Of a stretch of DNA of 64,000 nucleotides, positions 9,548-17,325 are shown one piece after another (positions within the stretch are counted from its first letter, which is position 1; every line of letters starts with the position of its first letter). Both the position numbers and the translations under genes were made by a program. The stretch covers positions 248,001-312,000 of the forward strand of contig NZ_JALHLP010000003.1 of the NCBI RefSeq assembly GCF_022844465.1. Reading direction: 5' to 3'. A model generated the notes under the pieces. The model did not search any database. It worked only from the letters and a program-made list of their open reading frames with translations, and was not told where the DNA came from. This stretch comes from Bradyrhizobium sp. (GTDB lineage: Bacteria > Pseudomonadota > Alphaproteobacteria > Rhizobiales > Xanthobacteraceae).

Positions 9548-11593
9548 CTACTTGCTCCGCGCCACCGTCGTCCCGTCCCAGCCCTCGCCGGCCGGATGTT
9601 CGAGCTGGCGCCGGCAGCGCTCGATCATCGCCCGCGAGGCTGCGTCGTCGGTGCGGGTTTCCAGCACCTGCTCGAACGCGGCGATCGCGGCGGTGAATTC
9701 GCGCGCGCGCCAGGCGGCGAGGCCGGCCTCGTAGGACGCCACCCAGCCGGGCGCGCCATCGAGTTCGCCGGCCATTCCCAGCAGTTCGTAGATCTGCAGC
9801 CCGCCGGCGCGGCCATACACCGCGAGACGGTCCAGTTCGCGGACCACGATATGGTTCCCGGCCAGCCGGCGGGTTTCCGGGCCGATGATGATGGTGGATC
9901 CGTAGACCTTGTTGGTGCTCTCCAGCCGGCTTGCGATGTTCACGGCGTCGCCGATGACGGTGTAGTTGAGCCGGACTTCCGACCCGATGTTGCCGACCAG
10001 CATGTCGCCGGAATTGATGCCGATGCGAATCCGGGCCGGCTGGCCGTGGTCGTCGACCAGGCGCGCCTGCGCCACCGCGCGCTGGCACGCCAGCGCCGCC
10101 CGGCAGCAGTCGACGGCGTGATCGGGATTGGGCGCCGGCGCGCCCCAGAACGCCATCACGGCGTCGCCGATGAACTTGTCGATGGTGCCGTTGTGGCTCT
10201 GAACCTGCGCCGAGACGGCGTCGAAATAGCGCGACAGCAGCGGAATGATGCGGTCGCCGAGCCGCTCCGACATGCCGGTGAAACCGGCAAGATCGACGAA
10301 CATCACGCTCATCGGCCGCACCGCGCCGCCGAGGCGCGCCCCGTTGCCGTCGCTGATCAGCCGCCGGACCAGATCGGCCGGAATGTATTTCCGGAACGCG
10401 GCGAGCCCCTGCGCCATGTCGCCGATGGCGCCCGACAGGTTCTCGATCTCGGTCAGCCGCGACGGATGCCGCTGCACCTTGTCGAGATCGAAGCGCTCGA
10501 CATGCCTGATCTCGCTCATCACCTTGATCAGGGGCGCGGCGATCAGGCGCTGGGCCAGCCATGCCGACAACAGCCCGGCAAGCACGATCAGGACCGCAAG
10601 GCCGATCAGCAAGTTGCGGATCGTCATCTGCACCGGTCCGAGAAACTCCGATTCCGGCACCACGGTCACCAGCGACCAGCCCGGAAACGAAATCGGCGTC
10701 AGCACCGCCTGATACGCCTTGCCGTCCCGCATTACCTTGGTGTGAAACGGCTCCCCTTCACCGGGTTGGTAGGCGCTGGCGTTGCGGATCGCATCGACGG
10801 CGACGGCAAACAGCGGATGATCGGTTTTCAGCGCCGTCACCTCGTTGGCGTCCGGATCGGGTGCGGCGACCACCTTGCCGTCCCGCTCGAGGATAAAGGC
10901 GCCGGCCGATTTTCCGACCGTGAGCTGCGACAGGAAATTCGAGACGCGGGTCAGTTCGATGATGATGATGGCAATGACGCCGGCAGGCTTCTGGTCGATC
11001 TCGACCGGCGCCGCGAACGCCGCCGCCAGCCGTTCGCCGCTCGGCAGGGTGGTCAGCGTGGTCCAGTGTTCGTCATTGGTCTCGGTGGCGACCTTGAACC
11101 ATTCCTGGTCGATGACGGCGTAGCCGGTGTCCTCGTCCCGCGTGTTCTTCAGCCGAAGGTCGTTGCCGACGAATTCATATCGATTGGTCCGCATCCGGCG
11201 GTCGGGGGCGATCGCGAGCATTTCGAGAACGCCGTCGCCGGCCTTGCGCCCGGCAAAGAACGACCCGTCGGGCCAGCCGAACGCGACCCAGGAGATGGTC
11301 GGGTGAGACAATAGCTGCGACTGGAACACGACTTCGCGCTTCCGTTCGTCGCGCGGCTCGAACACCTTTTCGGCCATCAGCGTCCGCACCGCCAGCATGG
11401 CCGACCGCGCTTCGGTCGTGACCGACTGCAGTTCGTCACCGACCGCGGACACGATCTGGCCGTTGATGGTGTTGGCCAGGGTCTGGCTGATCTGCTGGGC
11501 GGTGCGCCACCACAACAGATGCACGCCGACGGCGCTGACGACGATCGACGCCAGCACGAGGGCCGAAATGGCGCTGCGGATGCCGAGGCGCAT
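9548..11593 (-). CDS. Membrane adenylyl cyclase with Cache sensor and HAMP domains
   Basis: 681 residues. It begins MRLGIRSAISALVLASIVVS, a first membrane helix, then an extracytoplasmic double-Cache-type sensor (about 50-330), a second membrane helix (LLIGLAVLIVLAGLLSAWLA), a HAMP linker and a class III cyclase domain. The cyclase shows both metal aspartates (MFVDLAGFTGMSE and DKFIGDAVMAFWG), the adenine-selecting K and D (TIDKFIG and VIGDAVN), and the transition-state N and R in AVNIASRLE. All these point to an active adenylyl cyclase making cAMP in response to an external small ligand. An in-frame ATG at 11794 would add 67 residues before the membrane helix and run into the divergent ccdA start, so I prefer 11593. 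Confidence 0.92.
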   Translation of the reverse strand: MRLGIRSAISALVLASIVVSAVGVHLLWWRTAQQISQTLANTINGQIVSAVGDELQSVTTEARSAMLAVRTLMAEKVFEPRDERKREVVFQSQLLSHPTISWVAFGWPDGSFFAGRKAGDGVLEMLAIAPDRRMRTNRYEFVGNDLRLKNTRDEDTGYAVIDQEWFKVATETNDEHWTTLTTLPSGERLAAAFAAPVEIDQKPAGVIAIIIIELTRVSNFLSQLTVGKSAGAFILERDGKVVAAPDPDANEVTALKTDHPLFAVAVDAIRNASAYQPGEGEPFHTKVMRDGKAYQAVLTPISFPGWSLVTVVPESEFLGPVQMTIRNLLIGLAVLIVLAGLLSAWLAQRLIAAPLIKVMSEIRHVERFDLDKVQRHPSRLTEIENLSGAIGDMAQGLAAFRKYIPADLVRRLISDGNGARLGGAVRPMSVMFVDLAGFTGMSERLGDRIIPLLSRYFDAVSAQVQSHNGTIDKFIGDAVMAFWGAPAPNPDHAVDCCRAALACQRAVAQARLVDDHGQPARIRIGINSGDMLVGNIGSEVRLNYTVIGDAVNIASRLESTNKVYGSTIIIGPETRRLAGNHIVVRELDRLAVYGRAGGLQIYELLGMAGELDGAPGWVASYEAGLAAWRAREFTAAIAAFEQVLETRTDDAASRAMIERCRRQLEHPAGEGWDGTTVARSK

Positions 11594-11793
11594 GCGGATG
11601 GTCCTTGTTCGCGGGGCTGCTACCGCAATACGGAACCATAGCAGCGTCCGTTTCACCGGCGAGGCCATTTCCGCGTCCCGGACACGGCTCTGTGACCGGA
11701 GTGAACGCCGGAATGCGGCGAAACAAGCCGATTGCCTGTTCCGTACCGGCTGGTACGGCGCTATGCCTTGCATCAGTTCTCGAAGGTCATGCA

Positions 11794-12525
11794 ATGAACG
11801 ATGTTTCGATCCCGGCGGCCCTGATCGCCGGCCTTGTCAGCTTCCTCTCGCCCTGCGTACTGCCGCTGGTGCCGCCCTATTTGATCTATCTCACCGGCGC
11901 GACCATCGAGCATGTCGCCAATGACGAGACGACGCAGGCCTCCAAGCGGGCCGTGATGGCTTCGGCATTGATGTTCGTGGCTGGCTTTTCCACGGTGTTC
12001 GTGGCGCTCGGCGCCAGCGCCTCGCTGGTCGGCGGCCTGATTCGCGCCTGGTCGGCCGAGCTCTCGATCGTGGCCGGCATCGTCATCATCATCATGGGCC
12101 TGCATTTCCTCGGCCTGACCCGGATCGGGCTGTTGATGCGCGAAGGCCGGATACCCATGCCAAAGCCGGTCGGCCTTTGGGGGGCCTATGCCATGGGGCT
12201 CGCCTTCGCCTTTGGCTGGACGCCCTGCATCGGCCCGATCCTGGCGGCGATCCTGTCCATCGCGGCCGCCGAGGCCACCGTCGCCAAGGGGGCCGGCCTG
12301 CTCGCGGTCTATTCCGCCGGCCTCGGAATCCCGTTCCTGCTGGCGGCCTTCATGATCGAGCAGTTCTCCTCGCTGTTCGCGCGGATGAAGCGTCATCTCG
12401 GCAAGGTCGAGCGCGCCATGGGCATCCTGATGGTGTTGACCGGCATCGGTTTTCTCACCGGCTCGGTGACCAGCATTAGCATCTGGCTGCTGGAGACCTT
12501 TCCCGCCCTGCAAAACTTTGGCTGA
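11794..12525 (+). CDS. ccdA: Cytochrome c biogenesis / thiol-disulfide protein CcdA
   Basis: 243 residues with six hydrophobic segments. It carries the two hallmark membrane cysteines, C21 in SFLSPCVLPLVPPYL and C145 in GWTPCIGPILAAIL, which in CcdA/DsbD proteins pass reducing equivalents from cytoplasmic thioredoxin to periplasmic thiol proteins. The start at 11794 is placed by GAAGG just upstream and by the membrane segment beginning directly after; longer in-frame starts would add residues that look non-coding. Divergent from the adenylyl cyclase gene, whose start is 200 bases away. No cytochrome c maturation genes are adjacent, but the next genes form a Cys-rich copper peptide operon whose thiols could depend on reductant; that link is inference. 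Confidence 0.93.
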   Translation: MNDVSIPAALIAGLVSFLSPCVLPLVPPYLIYLTGATIEHVANDETTQASKRAVMASALMFVAGFSTVFVALGASASLVGGLIRAWSAELSIVAGIVIIIMGLHFLGLTRIGLLMREGRIPMPKPVGLWGAYAMGLAFAFGWTPCIGPILAAILSIAAAEATVAKGAGLLAVYSAGLGIPFLLAAFMIEQFSSLFARMKRHLGKVERAMGILMVLTGIGFLTGSVTSISIWLLETFPALQNFG

Positions 12526-12732
12526 GCGCAAGCGGTTTTCACCCCAGACCACGTCCGGGCAGACGTTCGCTCGAAAAGCCCTCGCACGCCCGTAACAATC
12601 GGGCTGGCCAGAGCGAACTACCAGCCGAGGCCAGATCGCCACGGTCGCGGTATTGAATGCTTTTTCAACCATTTGTCCCAAACAACCCGCAGCTTGCGGC
12701 TTCAGGCGAGCAAAATACTTGAAGGGATTTGC

Positions 12733-13197
12733 ATGAATTTCATGGTCCATCTTCTGATCCTTCTGCCCGCCCGGATCGCGTCTTATTTCTCTTGGGCCGG
12801 ACCGCTGATCATGCGGATCGTCGTCGGCTACACCTTCATGCTGGCAGGCTGGGGCAAGCTGAACAATTTGACTCAGGTCACCGCGAATTTTGCCGGCTGG
12901 GGCATCCCGTTTCCGAATCTCCTCACCCCGTTCGTCTCCGGCGTCGAATGCTTTGGTGGCGCCATGCTGATCGTTGGGCTGTTCACGCGAATCCCAGCCG
13001 CCATGCTGGCGGTGGTGATGCTGGTGGCCATCAAGTCGGCGAAATGGGGCGACGTCGATTCCCTGGAAACGCTGCTTGGCTTTGAGGAGGCCACATACTT
13101 CGCCGCCTTCATGTGGCTGGCGATCGCGGGTCCCGGCGCCGCTTCGCTGGACCGGCTGCTGGTCAACGCGAGCGGCGGCCGGGAGAAGTCGATCTGA
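12733..13197 (+). CDS. DoxX family membrane protein
   Basis: 154 residues with four hydrophobic helices. The conserved DoxX core is seen in MRIVVGYTFMLAGWGKLNN and in GWGIPFPNLLTPFVSGVECFGG, followed by GLFTRIPAAMLAVVMLVAI. I chose the ATG at 12733 because GAAGGG lies at 12721-12726; an upstream in-frame start at 12673 would add 20 polar residues. DoxX proteins are often encoded next to DUF692/DUF2063 RiPP genes, and here the next three genes are exactly those, so this is probably part of the same bufferin-type unit, perhaps as a quinone-linked membrane partner. The role of DoxX in such loci is not established. Confidence 0.85.
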   Translation: MNFMVHLLILLPARIASYFSWAGPLIMRIVVGYTFMLAGWGKLNNLTQVTANFAGWGIPFPNLLTPFVSGVECFGGAMLIVGLFTRIPAAMLAVVMLVAIKSAKWGDVDSLETLLGFEEATYFAAFMWLAIAGPGAASLDRLLVNASGGREKSI

Positions 13198-13408
13198 GTT
13201 CACGTATCCGTGACCGGGGTCAGGAAAGCAACCGCAAAGCTGGGCCCGGCTGCCAGATCGTCACTTTCTCGAGGCTATGGCCAAAATAAAGTCTGTACGG
13301 CGTGTAACTAGTCGGAACACGCCGCGTAGCTCTCCCAGGTGCAGCTGCCGGCCGGACCTGACGCGGCTGGCGGCGATGCGCCTGACACTTCTCTTTTGGA
13401 GGATAACC

Positions 13409-13666
13409 ATGAAGATGACGTCCAAGTCCGGCGCCGCCATCGCCGCCGCTGCTGCCACCCTGTTCCTCGCCGGCGCCACGATGTCGACCCCGACCTACGC
13501 CGCCGGCGAAGGCAAGTGCGTCGGCGCCAACGCCTGCAAGGGCCAGAGCGCCTGCAAGGGCGGGGCAAACGCCTGCAAGGGTCAGAACGCCTGCAAGGGC
13601 CAAGGCTTCTCGGCCATGACCAAGGAAAAGTGCGAAGCCGCCAAGGGCAAGTATTCGCCGGCGTAA
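13409..13666 (+). CDS. bufA: Cys-rich bufferin-type RiPP precursor (BufA-like)
   Basis: 85 residues: a signal peptide (MKMTSKSGAAIAAAAATLFL, cleavage likely after TYA near residue 31), then a short mature part with six cysteines at 37, 43, 49, 56, 62 and 75 in repeated ANACKGQ/SACKG units and the end EKCEAAKGKY. EGKC with ACKG repeats is typical of bufferin precursors, exported peptides whose cysteines are converted by DUF692 (MNIO) enzymes to thiooxazoles that bind copper. GGAGGATAACC just before the ATG fixes the start. The DUF692 gene follows after a strong hairpin, and a DUF2063 gene after that. That this peptide binds copper is inferred from the family. Confidence 0.88.
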   Translation: MKMTSKSGAAIAAAAATLFLAGATMSTPTYAAGEGKCVGANACKGQSACKGGANACKGQNACKGQGFSAMTKEKCEAAKGKYSPA

Positions 13667-13680
13667 ACCGCTGACGGCGC

Positions 13681-13713
13681 GGAAGGGGCCCGGCTTAGGC
13701 CGGGCTTCCTTCC
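13681..13713 (+). terminator. Strong hairpin after the bufferin precursor, likely partial terminator
   Basis: GGAAGG plus GCCCGGC pairs with GCCGGGC plus CCTTCC around a 4-base loop (TTAG). It lies between the precursor stop (13666) and the DUF692 gene (13781). There is no long T run on the 3' side, so read-through is likely. Such a placement would give much more precursor than enzyme, or would protect the precursor mRNA. Confidence 0.6.
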
Positions 13714-13780
13714 CGTGGTAGCTTACGCTCGGAAGTCTGGGACACGCCGCCGGCCTGGCGGGCGTTCGATCGGAGACGAC

Positions 13781-14686
13781 ATGAACGTCGCAAGCAGATT
13801 GCCCGACACTTCGGCGGCGGCGCTTGCGGACCGCTCGACCACATCGACCAAGCCGCCTTTCCTCGGCTTCGGCCTCGGCCTGCGCCATCAGCATTACGAC
13901 GAGATCCTGAGCGGCCATCCGACGATCGACTGGTTCGAGGTCATCAGCGAGAACTACATGCTGCCCGGCGGCCAGCCGCTGCGCACGCTCGACCGGATCT
14001 GCGAACGCTATCCCGTCGTGATGCACGGGGTGTCATTGTCGATCGCTTCCACCGCGCCGCCGAACTTCGAATACCTGCAGGAACTGAAGAATCTCGCCCG
14101 GCGGGTTGAGCCGAAATGGATATCGGACCATCTGTGCTGGACCGGCGTACACGGCAAGAACCTGCATGACCTGCTGCCGATCCCCTACACCAGGGAAGCG
14201 CTCGACCACGTTGTCAGCCGCGTGCAACTGGTGCAGGACTTCCTTGGCCGCGCCATTGTGCTCGAGAATGTCTCGACCTACGTCCAGTTCAACAATTCCG
14301 AGATGACAGAGTGGGAATTCCTGTCCGAACTGTCGGCCCGTTCCGGATGCTGGCTGCTGTTCGACATCAACAATGTCTATGTCAGCGCCTTCAACCACGG
14401 CTACGATCCCCTCGCCTTCCTCAACGGAATTCCGGCGGATCGGGTGGTACAGTTTCACATGGCCGGTCACAGCCACATGGGCACCCACATCATCGACACC
14501 CACGATCATCCGGTCTGCGAGGATGTCTGGGATCTCTATGTCGCCGCGCTGAAGCGCTTCGGCCGGGTTTCGACCATGATCGAGCGCGACGACAACATAC
14601 CGCCGCTCGACGAACTCCTGGCTGAGGTCATCAGGACCCGCGAGATTGCGGAGAAAATCTTGCCGACGGGCAGGCAGCGGGAATGA
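13781..14686 (+). CDS. bufB: DUF692 multinuclear non-heme iron oxidase (BufB-like)
   Basis: 301 residues with a TIM-barrel DUF692/MNIO signature: FGLGLRHQHYDEIL, DWFEVISENYM, VMHGVSLSIAS, WISDHLCWTG, IVLENVSTYVQF, LLFDINNVYVSAFNHG, VVQFHMAGHS and MIERDDNIPPL. The conserved H, D, E and N residues in these blocks are the di/tri-iron ligands of the family. MNIO enzymes modify cysteines in RiPP precursors; the Cys-rich gene just upstream is the obvious substrate. The ATG at 13781 has GGAG close before it; a longer in-frame start at 13715 would place 22 basic residues before the domain. The stop overlaps the next start by four bases (ATGA), so the two genes are translationally coupled. Confidence 0.94.
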   Translation: MNVASRLPDTSAAALADRSTTSTKPPFLGFGLGLRHQHYDEILSGHPTIDWFEVISENYMLPGGQPLRTLDRICERYPVVMHGVSLSIASTAPPNFEYLQELKNLARRVEPKWISDHLCWTGVHGKNLHDLLPIPYTREALDHVVSRVQLVQDFLGRAIVLENVSTYVQFNNSEMTEWEFLSELSARSGCWLLFDINNVYVSAFNHGYDPLAFLNGIPADRVVQFHMAGHSHMGTHIIDTHDHPVCEDVWDLYVAALKRFGRVSTMIERDDNIPPLDELLAEVIRTREIAEKILPTGRQRE

Positions 14687-15468
14687 GGGACCTCGCCCGA
14701 CAGCAGGCCGATTTCCAGCGCGGCATCCTCGGTGACGACGACACGGTGCTGGCTGAAATTCTCGACAGCCCCCGGGAGACGCGCGCAAGGCTGTTCGGCG
14801 TCTATCGCCATGCTTATGGCTCGCGCCTGGTCGAGGCGATCAGCAACGATCACGCGCTGCTGCATCTCTATCTCGGCGACGAGACGTTCGACGAGATGGC
14901 GCATGCGTATGTCAAGGCGCGGCCATCAGGGCATCCTAACCTGCGCTGGTACGCGCAAGGCCTGCCGGATTTCCTCAGATCGACGGAGCCTTATTCGGAT
15001 CATCCGGCGCTGGCCGATCTCGCCGCGCTGGAAAAGGCGCTCAACGACGCCTTTGACGCCGGCGAAGGCGCGGTGGTCGGACTGGCCGACATGGCCGGCT
15101 TCGCGCCGGAAGCCTGGGCCGACCTCCGGTTCCAGCCGCACCCCAGCGTGTCCAGGGTCGATCTTGTGACCAACGCATCCGCGATCTGGCTCGCACTCAA
15201 GAACGACGAAGCCCCGCCGGAAGCAGCCGCGCTGGATCAGCCAGCCCGCCTGCTGGTCTGGCGCCAGGAGGTCACGCCGATGTTTCGCGAACTTCCGGCG
15301 GAGGAAGCGATGATGTGGGACGAGGCTAAGAACGGCATTTCGTTCGGCGTACTCTGCGAGATGCTCGCGACCTATGACGACCCCGACGGCGCGGCCGGCC
15401 GCGGCGCGGGCTATCTGCACGGCTGGATCGCCACAGGACTTCTGACCGGCGTTTCGATCGGCACGTAA
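14683..15468 (+). CDS. bufC: DUF2063 RiPP partner protein (BufC-like)
   Basis: 261 residues. The N-terminal DUF2063 domain reads LARQQADFQRGILG, then ARLFGVYRHAYGSRLVEAIS, with later FRELPAEEAMMWDEAKNG. In bufferin and related loci this protein partners the MNIO enzyme and is thought to bind the precursor leader. It overlaps the DUF692 gene by four bases, which fits a fixed enzyme-partner ratio. No membrane segment or signal peptide, so it works in the cytoplasm before export of the peptide. Confidence 0.9.
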   Translation: MRDLARQQADFQRGILGDDDTVLAEILDSPRETRARLFGVYRHAYGSRLVEAISNDHALLHLYLGDETFDEMAHAYVKARPSGHPNLRWYAQGLPDFLRSTEPYSDHPALADLAALEKALNDAFDAGEGAVVGLADMAGFAPEAWADLRFQPHPSVSRVDLVTNASAIWLALKNDEAPPEAAALDQPARLLVWRQEVTPMFRELPAEEAMMWDEAKNGISFGVLCEMLATYDDPDGAAGRGAGYLHGWIATGLLTGVSIGT

Positions 15469-15501
15469 CTTTGCACATTCGACGCATTGTCTGGGAAGGC
15501 G

Positions 15502-16308
15502 ATGAAAGGCCCGAGGATGGGAGCGCACACCGATCGCCATTTCATCGAGCGGATGCGCTGGGACGACGTCGCGCGACGGATCGGCGACGGCGCGGCGGCG
15601 ATATTGCCGATCGGCGCCGCGGCCAAGCCCCACGGATTTCACCTGCCCCTCAATACCGATCGCATCCAGGCCGAATGGCTCGCCGGCAAACTGGCGGAGC
15701 CGTTCGACGCGCTGGTCTGGCCGACGCTGACCTACGGCCATTACCCCGCCTTCGTCGAATATGCCGGCAACAGCAGCCTGTCAGCCTCGACGTTCGAGGC
15801 GCTGGTGCGCGAGGTCGCGGCGGCAATCCTCGCCAGCGGTTGCCGCAAGCTGTTGGTGCTCAATACCGGGATCAGCACCTTGGCTCCGGTCGACCGCGTG
15901 CTGGCGCGTCTCGATGCCGGTCGGGTCAAGCATGTGTGGATCCACGGAGGCCCGCGCTATCCCCGCGCGGCGAAGGCGCTGGCCGAGCAGAGCCATGGCA
16001 GTCATGCAGATGAGCTGGAAACCTCGTTGATGCTGGCGATCGCGCCTGAACTGGTCGACATGGCCCGCGCCGAAGCCAGCCCTGCGGTGAAACACGCGAC
16101 GCCAGGGCCGTTGACGCCGTCGGATTCGAATTCGCCGAACTATAGCCGCTCCGGCAGCTACGGCGATCCGACACGGGCGACACTGGCGAAGGGCGAAACC
16201 TTGCTCGCCGCCATGCTCGACGATCTCAACGAACAGATCGGCGCGTTCATCGTGAAAGGCCCCGCCGCAAGCCATCAACCTGACGCGATCCAAACCGTGT
16301 TGCGATGA
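15502..16308 (+). CDS. Creatininase family protein with altered metal site
   Basis: About 268 residues. The creatininase fold is visible in ILPIGAAAKPHGFHLPLNTD, YGHYPAFVEYAGNSSLSASTF and SHADELETSLMLAI. Active members have ExHG at the first metal site and a later NGHGGN loop. Here the first reads K42-P-H44-G, so the metal Glu is Lys, and the loop reads NTGIST (121-126), so its His is missing. The HADELETS segment is kept. This suggests a changed or lost hydrolase activity. I place the start at the ATG 15502 (GGGAAGG before it); 15517 and a TTG at 15487 are alternatives. It is 33 bases after the bufC-like gene and overlaps the peptidase gene by four bases, so it may belong to the same operon. 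Confidence 0.82.
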   Translation: MKGPRMGAHTDRHFIERMRWDDVARRIGDGAAAILPIGAAAKPHGFHLPLNTDRIQAEWLAGKLAEPFDALVWPTLTYGHYPAFVEYAGNSSLSASTFEALVREVAAAILASGCRKLLVLNTGISTLAPVDRVLARLDAGRVKHVWIHGGPRYPRAAKALAEQSHGSHADELETSLMLAIAPELVDMARAEASPAVKHATPGPLTPSDSNSPNYSRSGSYGDPTRATLAKGETLLAAMLDDLNEQIGAFIVKGPAASHQPDAIQTVLR

Positions 16309-17294
16309 GCATCTCCTTCGCCGTTCGCTGCACCATCGCCGCAGCCCTCACCGCCGCGCTGCTGGCCAGCACGGTCGCGTTCCGCGCCGACGCGCAATCG
16401 GAGTATATGCGCGGCAGCGGCATGCCCTACGATGCGTTCGACCGGTTGCCCAAAACCGACATCGAGATGCCCGGCGGGGTTATCCACGTCGCGTTCGCAC
16501 CTGGCGATATCACGCTGCCGAGGGAAAAGCTGCTGGACTGGATAAGGAAGTCGGCCAGCGCCGTCCATGCCTACTATGGACGGTTTCCCGTCAATTCGTT
16601 GCGGCTGCTGCTGGTGCCCGTCGACGGCGCGCGGATTCGCGGCGGCACCACCTGGGGCTATCGCGGCGCCGCGATTCGCATCCCGCTTGGCCGCGACGTG
16701 ACCGAGGAGGTATTGCGGCACGACTGGGTGCTGGTGCATGAGATGGTGCATACCGCCCTGCCGGATATGCCCAACCGCCACGCCTGGCTGTCGGAGGGAC
16801 TTGCCGTCTATGTCGAGCCGGTCGCGCGGGTACAGGCGGGAGCTCTCACGGCACCGGAGATCTGGCAGGCGATGATGCGCGACATGCCGAAGGGGCTGCC
16901 GCAAGCCGGCGACGATGGCCTCGACAACACCGGCACCTGGGGACGGAAATACTGGGGCGGCGCCATGTTCTGTCTGCTGGCCGACATCGAAATCCGCAGG
17001 CGAACGAACAATCGCCTCGGCCTGCAGGACGCCATGCGCGGCGTGATCGCGGCGGGCGGCAATCACGAACAGGGTTGGTCGATCGACCGCGTTCTCTCAA
17101 CCGCCGACAAGGCAGTCGGCGTCGACGTGCTGACCCGCCTGCACGGCGAAATGGGGCCGAAACCCGTGACCCCCGATCTTGCGGCGCTGTGGCGCGACCT
17201 CGGACTGAATCCGCCGGGCGAAGGTCTCGAGTTCGACGACACCGCGCCGCTGGCCGCGATCCGCAAGGCCATCACCGAAAGGCGTGCAAATTAG
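16305..17294 (+). CDS. Secreted gluzincin-type metallopeptidase-like protein
   Basis: 329 residues with a signal peptide (hydrophobic stretch ending near ADAQ, residue 31). The zinc site is H145-E-M-V-H149 with a downstream glutamate in WLSEGLAVY (E164), the pattern of gluzincin peptidases. The protein is predicted to be periplasmic. It overlaps the creatininase-like gene by four bases and is convergent with the flavoprotein gene at 17326. Substrate unknown. It may process or turn over an exported peptide such as the bufferin encoded upstream, but that is only suggested by order. Confidence 0.82.
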   Translation: MSISFAVRCTIAAALTAALLASTVAFRADAQSEYMRGSGMPYDAFDRLPKTDIEMPGGVIHVAFAPGDITLPREKLLDWIRKSASAVHAYYGRFPVNSLRLLLVPVDGARIRGGTTWGYRGAAIRIPLGRDVTEEVLRHDWVLVHEMVHTALPDMPNRHAWLSEGLAVYVEPVARVQAGALTAPEIWQAMMRDMPKGLPQAGDDGLDNTGTWGRKYWGGAMFCLLADIEIRRRTNNRLGLQDAMRGVIAAGGNHEQGWSIDRVLSTADKAVGVDVLTRLHGEMGPKPVTPDLAALWRDLGLNPPGEGLEFDDTAPLAAIRKAITERRAN

Positions 17295-17325
17295 CAACAA
17301 CGAATCGGTCGGCGCCGCGAGGCGA

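Noticed and set aside
12526..12732. Possible small gene between ccdA and doxX
   Set aside because: No frame with a ribosome-binding site and sensible composition.
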